Shown piece by piece: positions 1 to 5,295 of a stretch of DNA of 7,137 bases (positions within the stretch are counted from its first letter, which is position 1; each line of letters begins with the position of its first letter). The notes below the pieces were generated by a model. The model worked only from the letters and a program-made list of their open reading frames with translations, did no database searches and had not been told where the DNA came from. The position numbers and the translations under genes were made by a program. The stretch covers positions 1 through 7,137 of the forward strand of contig JAFYMZ010000150.1 in assembly GCA_017548175.1 (NCBI GenBank). The letters run 5' to 3'. The stretch is from Clostridia bacterium. Lineage in GTDB: Bacteria > Bacillota_A > Clostridia > Oscillospirales > Butyricicoccaceae.

Positions 1-324
1 GACGCACTTGGCCAGATATTCACCCTTATTACCGACCAGCTTCTTGACTTCGCCTTCCAGCTCGACGCTCTTGATCACGTCGCTGGCGCGCTCGGCACCA
101 AACTTGGCAGCCTGCTGGGTCATACGGGCGATCAGGGAGGGGCCGGGCTCGCCGTCCACCATACCGCCGGGATAGTTCTCAATCTCGTCGGTGATGGCGA
201 TCTGGCCGCCGTCCTGACCCTTTTCCAGGATCAGGGTAGACAGGCGGGCACGGCCGGCATAAAGACCGGCTGCCAGGCCTGCGGGGCCTGCACCCAGAAT
301 AATAACATCGTAAATTTTGCTCAT
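1..324 (-). CDS. trxB: Thioredoxin reductase, N-terminal part (runs off the window)
   Basis: This is an FAD/NADPH flavoprotein that reduces thioredoxin. In glycine reductase operons, thioredoxin supplies the electrons that re-reduce selenoprotein A after each turnover. Only the first 108 codons are present, read from an ATG at 324 that is preceded by AAAGGAG. The N-terminus MSKIYDVIILGAGPAG holds the dinucleotide-binding GxGxxG motif at residues 11-16 (GAGPAG), followed by a basic LYAGRAR stretch. GGQI (39-42) and ENYPGG (49-54) are typical of the FAD domain of low-molecular-weight TrxB. The redox CxxC and the NADPH domain would lie beyond the window, so catalytic competence cannot be judged. 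It follows grdB by 99 bases on the same strand, and co-transcription is likely. Family membership is firm. The role in glycine reduction is inferred from position. Confidence 0.93.
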   Translation of the reverse strand, partial: MSKIYDVIILGAGPAGLAAGLYAGRARLSTLILEKGQDGGQIAITDEIENYPGGMVDGEPGPSLIARMTQQAAKFGAERASDVIKSVELEGEVKKLVGNKGEYLAKCV

Positions 325-352
325 GATGTTTACTCCTTTATATCGGGAACGA

Positions 353-380
353 CCCGGCAGCCCAAAAAAGGGCGGCCGGG
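353..380 (-). other. GC-rich hairpin with a T6 loop between grdB and trxB
   Basis: The arms CCCGGC (353-358) and GCCGGG (375-380) pair perfectly. After one A/G mismatch, GCCC (360-363) pairs with GGGC (370-373). The loop is AAAAAA on the plus strand, UUUUUU in the grd transcript. No T-tract follows the stem in the direction of transcription, so it is not a standard intrinsic terminator. It lies 28 bases upstream of the trxB start codon. An mRNA processing or stability element, or a partial attenuator that separates trxB expression from grdB, would fit. The structure is directly visible; its role is not known. Confidence 0.5.
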
Positions 381-405
381 ACTGTTCCAAGGATGTTGTT
401 TTGAC

Positions 406-417
406 GCCCTTTCGGGC
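406..417 (-). other. Small GNRA-tetraloop hairpin just after grdB
   Basis: In the transcript, GCCC-GAAA-GGGC forms a 4-bp stem closed by a GAAA (GNRA-type) tetraloop, starting seven bases after the grdB stop codon. No T-tract follows. It may protect the 3' end of a processed grdB message, but a stem this short could be chance. Confidence 0.3.
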
Positions 418-423
418 ATAATT

Positions 424-1728
424 TTACAGTTCGAAAATGGTCTGATCCTCGACCTCGGTGGTCAGGGCTTCCAGAGCTCTGTTGACCAGCTTGGTACGGA
501 TTGCCTTTTCTTCCTCCAAAGTCAGAGCGGGGTTGCCCAGAGGATGGGGGATTGCGATGGTGGGAACGATTCTGTTCGCACCAACCGTCATGGAGATGGG
601 AGTAACGGTACACATGTGAACAACAGGGATACCGGCTCTTTCGATCTCTTTAACCATCGTTGCACCGCAACGAGTACAGGTGCCTCAGGTCGAGGTCATG
701 ATAACGGCGTCTACGCCGGCAGCCAGCAGCTTCTGTGCGTATTCAGCAGCGAAGCCCTTGGCGGAGGCGACAGCGGTACCGTTACCAACGGTGGTGTAGA
801 AGAAATCATGCAGCTTGCCGATCTTGCCGGCCTTCTCCATCTCGCGCAGCACGTCAACGGGCAGAACGCGGTTGGGATCCTGGTTGGCATAGACGGGGTC
901 GTAACCGCCGTGAGCGGTCTCGTGGCTCTCGCTGGTCAGCACATCAAACTCAGCGATGTTGTACTCACCGTAGTGAGAAGCAGAGGAGGACTCGATGTGG
1001 TCGGGGTTGCCCTTGGGAACGATACCGCCGGAGGTGCACAGGGCGATGGTTGCCTTGCTCAGATCCTTGATGGCGGGGTTGGGAGCAACACGGTCGAAGG
1101 AGGGCATGGGATACTCGGTGGTGAAGGGCATATCAGCCAGCTTCTTGATCATCATATCCACAGCACGCTTTGCGCCGCGCTCTTTCTCGAAGAAGTTGAC
1201 GCGGACGCCGGTGTTCATATAGCCGTCTTCCACGGAAGCGCCCAGCTTCTCGCCCTTCAGCAGCTTCATAGCCAGCTTGGCCATGACGGGGGCAGCCTTA
1301 CGCATGCCGGCAGCGCTGTTGGCGGTGGAAACGATCAGGACCTTGTTCTTCAGGTCTGCGCCGGGATTCTCTTCGTACATACCGGTCAGAACGGGGATGC
1401 CCAGTTCCTCCTGGACTGCAACGCAGATGTTAGCGCAAGCGTAGCCGTAACGGCCGGCGTTGAAAGCGGGACCTGCGATGAACAGATCGGGCTTCTGCTC
1501 CTTGACCCATGCCAGGATCTGAGCCTTGGCTTCCTTCTCGTTCTCAGCAAAGTAGGAGTCACCACAAACGATGGTGGCAACGATCTCTGCCTCGCCCTTC
1601 CAGGCCTGATTCAGGGCCATACCGGGGCCGACAAAGCCTTCACGCAGCTCGGGAGCAACGTGAGCCATTTCTTCGCCGCCGATGTTGGCAAAGAACTGGT
1701 TGATATAGTGTACAACACGATAACTCAT
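424..1728 (-). CDS. grdB: Glycine reductase component B, selenocysteine-containing subunit GrdB (UGA readthrough)
   Basis: GrdB, together with the GrdE-derived subunits, forms component B in the cytoplasm. Component B binds glycine and passes its carboxymethyl group to the selenocysteine of GrdA. The frame opens at ATG 1728 after AAGGAGG and runs 347 codons to an in-frame TGA (685-687). It then continues without a break through GTCTRCGAT and MVKEIERAG to TAA at 424. Reading UGA as selenocysteine gives 434 residues, the usual size for this family, with Sec348 and Cys351 in a U-G-T-C redox motif. The context MTST-U-GTCTRCGATMVKE matches the known GrdB active site, and conserved sequence continues on both sides (VGANRIVPTIAIPHPLG downstream). 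A conventional ORF caller would split this gene into two false pieces. Start spacing from grdE is 20 bases, so the two are probably one operon. Family identity is very secure. Glycine, rather than sarcosine or betaine, as substrate is inferred from the upstream glycine riboswitch. Confidence 0.96.
661..687 (-). promoter_or_regulatory. Candidate bacterial SECIS hairpin following the grdB UGA codon
   Basis: One base after the UGA, GCACC (683-679) can pair with GGUGC (666-662). Skipping U678, the inner bases G677-C667, U676-G668 and A675-U669 extend the stem, leaving the apical loop CUCGU. A bulged U in the upper stem and a G-U in the apical loop, close behind the UGA, resemble the SelB-binding features of known bacterial SECIS elements. 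The same bases encode the conserved GTCTRCG, so part of the conservation is due to the protein. The pairing was drawn by hand and no folding energy was computed. Confidence 0.6.
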
Positions 1729-1748
1729 TGAGTGTTTCCTCCTTCCTT

Positions 1749-3047
1749 TTATCTTGCGCTCAGGGTGCCGAAGCCCATTTCGTTGGTGGCACCGGTGATG
1801 ACCTGGATCTCAGCCTCGATGGTGCCGTCTTCACGCAGAGAACCTGCATGGCCGCCGGCGATAACATCGACATAGTCCAGCATACCGATGACCTTATCCA
1901 TCTTGGGCAGGATGATCACTTCGTTGGCGTTACCACCGGTGACCACTGCATCTGCCAGAGGATCGGCATCAGCCAGAGACTGGCTCTTACCGTCCTGACC
2001 GGCGTATTCGTCGGTGATGATGACGGTCTTGACGCCCTGCTTCTCGATCTTGGTGCAGTTCATGATCAGGTCGGTGTCGGGGTTGCCGAAGCCTTCCTGA
2101 GAGATGATAGCGCCATCCAGATCCAGCAGGCGGCACAGCTTAGCGGTCCAGTCGGAGGAGCGCTGCTTGTCAGCCAGATAGACGTTTTCGTTGGTGATGA
2201 TGTTGCAGACGTAGTTCAGGGTCTTGCCGTGCTGTGCGAACAGTTCTGCCACCACGGGGTTGTTCTGATGGTGGTAAGTGGTGTTCTTGTCACAGGCGGA
2301 TCCGCAGTTACCGCTGAGGAGGGCACCGTCCGTGGTCTCAGTGGGATTCAGGATGGTGGTCAGGGTGCGCTTTGCGTCGACGCCGTAAACGTAGGTGTCG
2401 TGCAGCAGGCCCTGGCTCTGCAGCATGTGGACGTAAGCAACACGGGGCAGTTCGGGATACTTCTCGATGCCTTCCTTGATGCCCAGCGTCTCAAATACCT
2501 GGGTGCTGTCGGGAGTGACGTTGCGGCCGATCTCACCGACGAAAGTAGCGGCGCGCAGACCGGCGATGCGGACAGCGTGCTCGTACTCGTGCTTGTGGTT
2601 CTCGTAACCCTCAACAGGCTCAGCCACAACAACAAAGTTGTTCAGCTTGCTGAAGGGGGTATAGTCGGCGCCGGGGCCGGACATATCGATGATGCCCTCC
2701 TGGAAACCGACGATCTTACCGGCGGTAACAACAGCCATACCACGCAGAACGTGGGTCTTGCCGCTGCCGACGGTGTCGACCTTGGCGATGACGCCGGGGA
2801 ACTGGCCACCGGGGCCCTCGACCTTTACGCGGGGCTCGATGACGTCCTTAACAGGGGTGATGCGAGTGCTTTCGCCGGGCTTGGCGATGTCAAAGGAGAA
2901 ATCCTTGACCCATGCCTTCACATCGTCGTCTTCATACATGAAGGCTTTCACTGCATCTGCATCAACGTACAGGGTGCCGTTTTCTACTTTGCATTCCTTT
3001 GAAAACTGAATGTCCTGGATCTCAATAAATCCCAATTCCAATTTCAA
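1749..3047 (-). CDS. grdE: Glycine reductase component B proprotein GrdE (pyruvoyl-forming)
   Basis: GrdE is a proprotein. In characterised relatives it is cleaved at an internal Asn-Cys bond, giving two subunits, one with an N-terminal carbonyl (pyruvoyl-type) group that forms a Schiff base with the substrate amine. Here the site is SGNCGSACDKNTTYHHQNNP, with the reactive cysteine at residue 248 of the 432-residue product. The motif is intact. Length and sequence match the GrdE/GrdG/GrdI family throughout, for example TVGSGKTHVLRGMAVVT in the N-terminal part and GGHAGSLREDGTIEAEIQ near the end. No ATG exists at the N-terminus. The GTG at 3056 overlaps the Shine-Dalgarno sequence, whereas the TTG at 3047 sits 8 bases behind GGAGG and gives the family-like start MKLELGFIEIQDIQF, so TTG is chosen. 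It lies between grdX and grdB. Assignment to glycine rather than sarcosine or betaine rests on the glycine riboswitch upstream. Confidence 0.95.
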   Translation of the reverse strand: MKLELGFIEIQDIQFSKECKVENGTLYVDADAVKAFMYEDDDVKAWVKDFSFDIAKPGESTRITPVKDVIEPRVKVEGPGGQFPGVIAKVDTVGSGKTHVLRGMAVVTAGKIVGFQEGIIDMSGPGADYTPFSKLNNFVVVAEPVEGYENHKHEYEHAVRIAGLRAATFVGEIGRNVTPDSTQVFETLGIKEGIEKYPELPRVAYVHMLQSQGLLHDTYVYGVDAKRTLTTILNPTETTDGALLSGNCGSACDKNTTYHHQNNPVVAELFAQHGKTLNYVCNIITNENVYLADKQRSSDWTAKLCRLLDLDGAIISQEGFGNPDTDLIMNCTKIEKQGVKTVIITDEYAGQDGKSQSLADADPLADAVVTGGNANEVIILPKMDKVIGMLDYVDVIAGGHAGSLREDGTIEAEIQVITGATNEMGFGTLSAR

Positions 3048-3055
3048 AGCGAACA

Positions 3056-3063
3056 CCTCCTTT
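3056..3063 (-). promoter_or_regulatory. Ribosome binding site that decides the grdE start
   Basis: AAAGGAGG lies in the 33-base gap after the grdX stop. Its last G is the first base of the in-frame GTG, so that GTG cannot be served by this site. The next possible start in frame, the TTG at 3047-3045, is correctly spaced at 8 bases. Confidence 0.75.
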
Positions 3064-3080
3064 GTCTTTATTTCAAAGTT

Positions 3081-3488
3081 TTACTTGCGATTGAGTTCAG
3101 CCAACGCATCAATGTGGAGTGCGCCGCACAGCAGGGTGTAATCGATGAGCTGAAAGTCCCGCAGGTGACGCTCGGCAAGGTTCCAGCCGATGGGCTTGAA
3201 CTTGTCGAAGGTCTCGATACTGGACGAGATCAGCATCGCCTCGTCGTTTTCCATCTTTTTGGGCAGCCGGGAGACCACGATGGATTTATACGGGGTCTCG
3301 TTGGGCTTGACACTGCCGGCCAGCGGATGGGTATACAGGCGATGGCCCGCGTACACCAGATCCCGTACCAAAACCAGTACGTCCCGGTAACCGATGCCCT
3401 CGTGAAACTCCACCAGATACTGCTCCGGCACACAACGCTTCACCAAAGGATTGTTGGTAATGATACGATATTCCGAAATACTCTCCAT
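3081..3488 (-). CDS. grdX: GrdX family protein
   Basis: This is a small protein found at the head of many glycine, sarcosine and betaine reductase operons. Its function is unknown, so only the family is assigned. The 135-residue product begins MESISEYRIITNNPLV. The N-terminal ITNNP segment, the DVLVLVRDLVYAGHRLYTHP core and the SVKPNETPYKSIVVS stretch (residues roughly 46-73) are typical of GrdX. No membrane segment or signal peptide is visible, so it is probably cytoplasmic. The start at ATG 3488 follows GGAGG with a 6-base gap. A longer frame reaching 3563 has 25 extra residues that would be encoded by the riboswitch terminator, so it is rejected. The gene is the first one downstream of the glycine riboswitch and 33 bases upstream of grdE. 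Confidence 0.9.
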   Translation of the reverse strand: MESISEYRIITNNPLVKRCVPEQYLVEFHEGIGYRDVLVLVRDLVYAGHRLYTHPLAGSVKPNETPYKSIVVSRLPKKMENDEAMLISSSIETFDKFKPIGWNLAERHLRDFQLIDYTLLCGALHIDALAELNRK

Positions 3489-3524
3489 CCGATGCCTCCG
3501 CATGTAGTGTTGCCTGTCAAAGAT

Positions 3525-3568
3525 AAAAAAAACAGAGCGTGCGCAGAAAAAACCCGCCACCACTCTGT
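3525..3568 (-). terminator. Riboswitch-controlled intrinsic terminator upstream of grdX
   Basis: ACAGAG (3568-3563) pairs with CUCUGU (3537-3532). Interrupted inner pairs (UG/CG, UG/CA, CG/CG with single bulged G residues) extend the stem, and a run of eight U residues (3532-3525) follows. The CAGAG of the 5' arm is also the 3' arm of the P1 stem of the second glycine aptamer. Only one of the two structures can form, so glycine-bound aptamer should block termination and allow grdX-grdE-grdB transcription. Confidence 0.85.
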
Positions 3569-3733
3569 TTCATAACCTGAGAGATTCCCCGCTTTGCGGG
3601 TTGCTCCTTCGGTGCTTACGCTCTTCAGAGGCTTGTCCATTTCCGGTTTGTTTGCCTGAGATATTCATACAGGAGATGGTCGTTCTCCTGCACTTATTCC
3701 TTCGGCCCTGCCTGATGCAGATTTCCCGGAAAT
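3563..3733 (-). promoter_or_regulatory. Tandem glycine riboswitch (two aptamers)
   Basis: Two glycine aptamers lie in series on the grd transcript. In aptamer 1 the P1 stem is a perfect 8-bp pairing of AUUUCCGG (3733-3726) with CCGGAAAU (3646-3639). It contains CCGAAGG (3705-3699), a 7-bp CAGGAGA/UCUCCUG hairpin (3690-3670) and CUCAGG (3660-3655). Aptamer 2 has P1 CUCUG (3630-3626) with CAGAG (3567-3563), the hallmark CACCGAAGGAGCAA (3614-3601), a CCCGC-AAA-GCGGG hairpin and CUCAGG (3581-3576). Both carry the conserved core of this riboswitch class. The short linker GGACAAGC joins them. Because the second P1 competes with the terminator, this should be a transcriptional ON switch, raising glycine reductase when glycine is plentiful. 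Confidence 0.95.
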
Positions 3734-3800
3734 TTCATCCAATGCTATAAGATTGTTCGCCCGAAGGCACAGAATCTGCCATTGACGGGATTCTAATTTT

Positions 3801-3828
3801 ATTTTACCTCTTTCATTGAAAAGCACAA
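3801..3828 (-). promoter_or_regulatory. Candidate promoter of the grd operon
   Basis: In an AT-rich stretch after the desulfurase gene, TTGTGC (3828-3823) and TAAAAT (3806-3801) are separated by 16 bases, a fair match to a housekeeping promoter. Transcription would begin near 3794, about 60 bases before aptamer 1. The -35 box is imperfect, and other AT-rich hexamers nearby could serve instead. Confidence 0.4.
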
Positions 3829-3875
3829 GTAAAAATTATCAATTATAGATATTTTCTATGCGAAAATTTCCTCAA

Positions 3876-5036
3876 TTATTCGGCATATTCCGCGGCCAGA
3901 ACGGCCACCGCCTCCACCGCCCGATCGATCTCTTCGGGGCGGGTTTTGTGGCCCGGTACAAAGCGCACCGTGCCTTGGGGATAAGTGCCCAGCGTTTTGT
4001 GTGCGCTGGGTGCGCAGTGCAGGCCGCAGCGGGTCATAATGCCCCAGCGGTCTTCCAGTTCAAAAGCCACTTCCGCATTGTCCCGATGCAGGAAATCAAT
4101 GCTCACCACGGCGGTGCGGCCCTCCAGATCGGGCTTGCCTACCACGCGGATGCCGGGGATCTTGGCGAAGCCCTCCAGCAGGCGCGCCGCGTGGGCCATT
4201 TCTGCCGCGCGGATGGCATCGATGCCCACCTGCTCCAGATAACCCAGAGATGCGTGCAGACCAAAGATGCCGGGCAGGTTTGCCGTACCGGCTTCGAACC
4301 GGTCGGGCATAAAGTTCGGCATGGTCTCCTGATGGGAAGCGCTGCCGGTGCCGCCGGCCAGCAGAGGCCGCACGAGGGGCACGAAGTCGTCCTTGATGAT
4401 AAAGCCGCCGATGCCCTGCGGGCCAAGCAGACCCTTATGTCCGGCAAAGGCCAGCGCGTCGATGTTCCACCCGGTGAAGTCCACCGGGAAGATGCCGGCC
4501 GACTGGGCGGTATCCAGAATAAAGCGCACGCCGTGCTGTTTGCACAGGTCGCCCACTTCCTTGGCAGGCATCAGGGTGCCGCAGACATTGGAGGCGTGCA
4601 GCATCACCACCGCCTTGGTGTTGGGGCGGAACATTCCCTCCAGCTTGTCCAGACACAGCGTGCCGTCAGCGTTGCAGGGGATGCGTTCCAAAATAACGCC
4701 GTCTTCTTCCAGCTGCACCAGCGGGCGCATCACGGCATTGTGCTCCATGGTGGTGGTCAGCACGTGATCGCCGGGGCGCAGAAAGCCCTTCAGCAGCACA
4801 TTCAGCGACGCGGTAATACCGGCGTTCAGCACCACATTTTCCGCCTTGGGGGCGTTGAACAACCGGCACAGACGCTCGCGGGTATCCAGCACCACTTCCA
4901 TGGCAGAATAGGCCTCGGTATAGCCGCCGCGGGCGATGTTGATGCCGACGTGTTCAATAAAATCCGCCATGGCCTGTCCCACACCGGGGGCCTTGGGGAA
5001 GGATGTACTTCCGTTGTCCAGATAGATCCGTTCCAT
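3876..5036 (-). CDS. Class V aminotransferase-fold PLP enzyme, cysteine desulfurase family
   Basis: This family removes sulfur from cysteine, or selenium from selenocysteine, leaving it as a persulfide or perselenide on an active-site cysteine. The 386-residue product begins MERIYLDNGSTSFPKAP. It has the PLP-pocket aspartate D175 in LDTAQSAG, the PLP-lysine K201 preceded by H200 in FAGHKGLLGPQG, and the candidate catalytic C341 in CGLHCAPSAHKTLG, with a second cysteine at C337. The short GLHCAP active-site loop resembles the EF2568-type desulfurase family that travels with selenium-metabolism genes, rather than housekeeping IscS. ATG 5036 is preferred to one ten codons upstream because GGGAGG lies 7 bases before it. 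It is divergent from the yedE cassette and lies upstream of the grd riboswitch on the same strand, with no clear terminator between, so some readthrough is possible. A role in supplying selenium for GrdB, and presumably GrdA, is inferred. Sulfur transfer is the main alternative. Confidence 0.9.
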   Translation of the reverse strand: MERIYLDNGSTSFPKAPGVGQAMADFIEHVGINIARGGYTEAYSAMEVVLDTRERLCRLFNAPKAENVVLNAGITASLNVLLKGFLRPGDHVLTTTMEHNAVMRPLVQLEEDGVILERIPCNADGTLCLDKLEGMFRPNTKAVVMLHASNVCGTLMPAKEVGDLCKQHGVRFILDTAQSAGIFPVDFTGWNIDALAFAGHKGLLGPQGIGGFIIKDDFVPLVRPLLAGGTGSASHQETMPNFMPDRFEAGTANLPGIFGLHASLGYLEQVGIDAIRAAEMAHAARLLEGFAKIPGIRVVGKPDLEGRTAVVSIDFLHRDNAEVAFELEDRWGIMTRCGLHCAPSAHKTLGTYPQGTVRFVPGHKTRPEEIDRAVEAVAVLAAEYAE

Positions 5037-5052
5037 TGCCGAACCTCCCTTT

Positions 5053-5069
5053 TGGGCGCACTGCACCCA
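5053..5069 (-). other. Hairpin in the leader of the desulfurase gene
   Basis: UGGGUGC (5069-5063) pairs with GCGCCCA (5059-5053) around a 3-base loop, six G-C or A-U pairs plus one G-U. It ends about three bases before the ribosome binding site. It could affect translation or mRNA stability. No known motif was recognised. Confidence 0.35.
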
Positions 5070-5084
5070 TTGTCAGTACAATAT

Positions 5085-5113
5085 ATTATACACCCTTTAT
5101 TTGGCAGAAAAAA
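5085..5113 (-). promoter_or_regulatory. Candidate promoter of the desulfurase gene
   Basis: A perfect -10 box TATAAT (5090-5085) lies in the divergent spacer. The hexamer 17 bases upstream is only TTTTTT (5113-5108), a poor -35, so an activator may be needed. The predicted start is near 5078, giving a leader of about 40 bases. Confidence 0.5.
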
Positions 5114-5190
5114 GGGGGATTCCGCAGTTTATTCATATTCTTTCCGGATAGCGATCAGCCTATTCGTTTTTTCAATAATGTACCGGGCTA

Positions 5191-5219
5191 TTGCACAAAC
5201 CGCATAGTTTCCATACATT
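5191..5219 (+). promoter_or_regulatory. Candidate promoter of the yedE operon
   Basis: TTGCAC (5191-5196) and TACATT (5214-5219) are 17 bases apart, an acceptable housekeeping promoter. It would give a 5' leader of roughly 70 bases before ATG 5296. The short inverted repeat CAATA (5173-5177) / TATTG (5189-5193), with 11 bases between the arms, overlaps the -35 box and could be an operator. Confidence 0.4.
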
Positions 5220-5295
5220 AGAATTTTCAGTTTAACAACGGCCTATTTCTTTGCTACTGTAGCATTACCAAATATTTTAATTGGAGGAAATCTCT

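Noticed and set aside
685..687. Reading the grdB TGA as a real stop, a frameshift or a pseudogene
   Set aside because: The frame is unchanged on both sides, the residues around it match the known selenocysteine site, and the full length matches the family.
544..1731. A 395-codon plus-strand open frame opposite grdB
   Set aside because: It is antisense to a strongly conserved gene. Its translation is low-complexity (rich in G, V, D, H, Q), has no recognisable domain and no ribosome binding site. It reflects codon bias in grdB.
1728..3002. A 424-codon plus-strand open frame opposite grdE, overlapping the previous one by ATGA
   Set aside because: The apparent two-gene overlap is chance. Both are shadows of the conserved minus-strand genes and have no family features.
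3489..3563. A 25-residue N-terminal extension of GrdX, and an internal ATG at 3503
   Set aside because: The extension overlaps the riboswitch terminator, and the ATG at 3503 lacks a spaced ribosome binding site. GGAGG precedes ATG 3488 and the family sequence begins there.
3759..3768. A GCC-UUCG-GGC mini-hairpin in the riboswitch leader
   Set aside because: Three base pairs with a stable tetraloop may form, but no known part of the riboswitch or a terminator corresponds to it.
3858..5207. A 449-codon plus-strand open frame opposite the desulfurase gene
   Set aside because: The minus-strand frame carries the PLP lysine, the catalytic cysteine loop and a good ribosome binding site. The plus-strand frame is H/Q/A-rich with no motif.
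5253..5263. GCTACTGTAGC inverted repeat in the yedE leader
   Set aside because: A 4-bp stem with a 3-base loop is too short to separate from chance, and it is not near a promoter box or the ribosome binding site.
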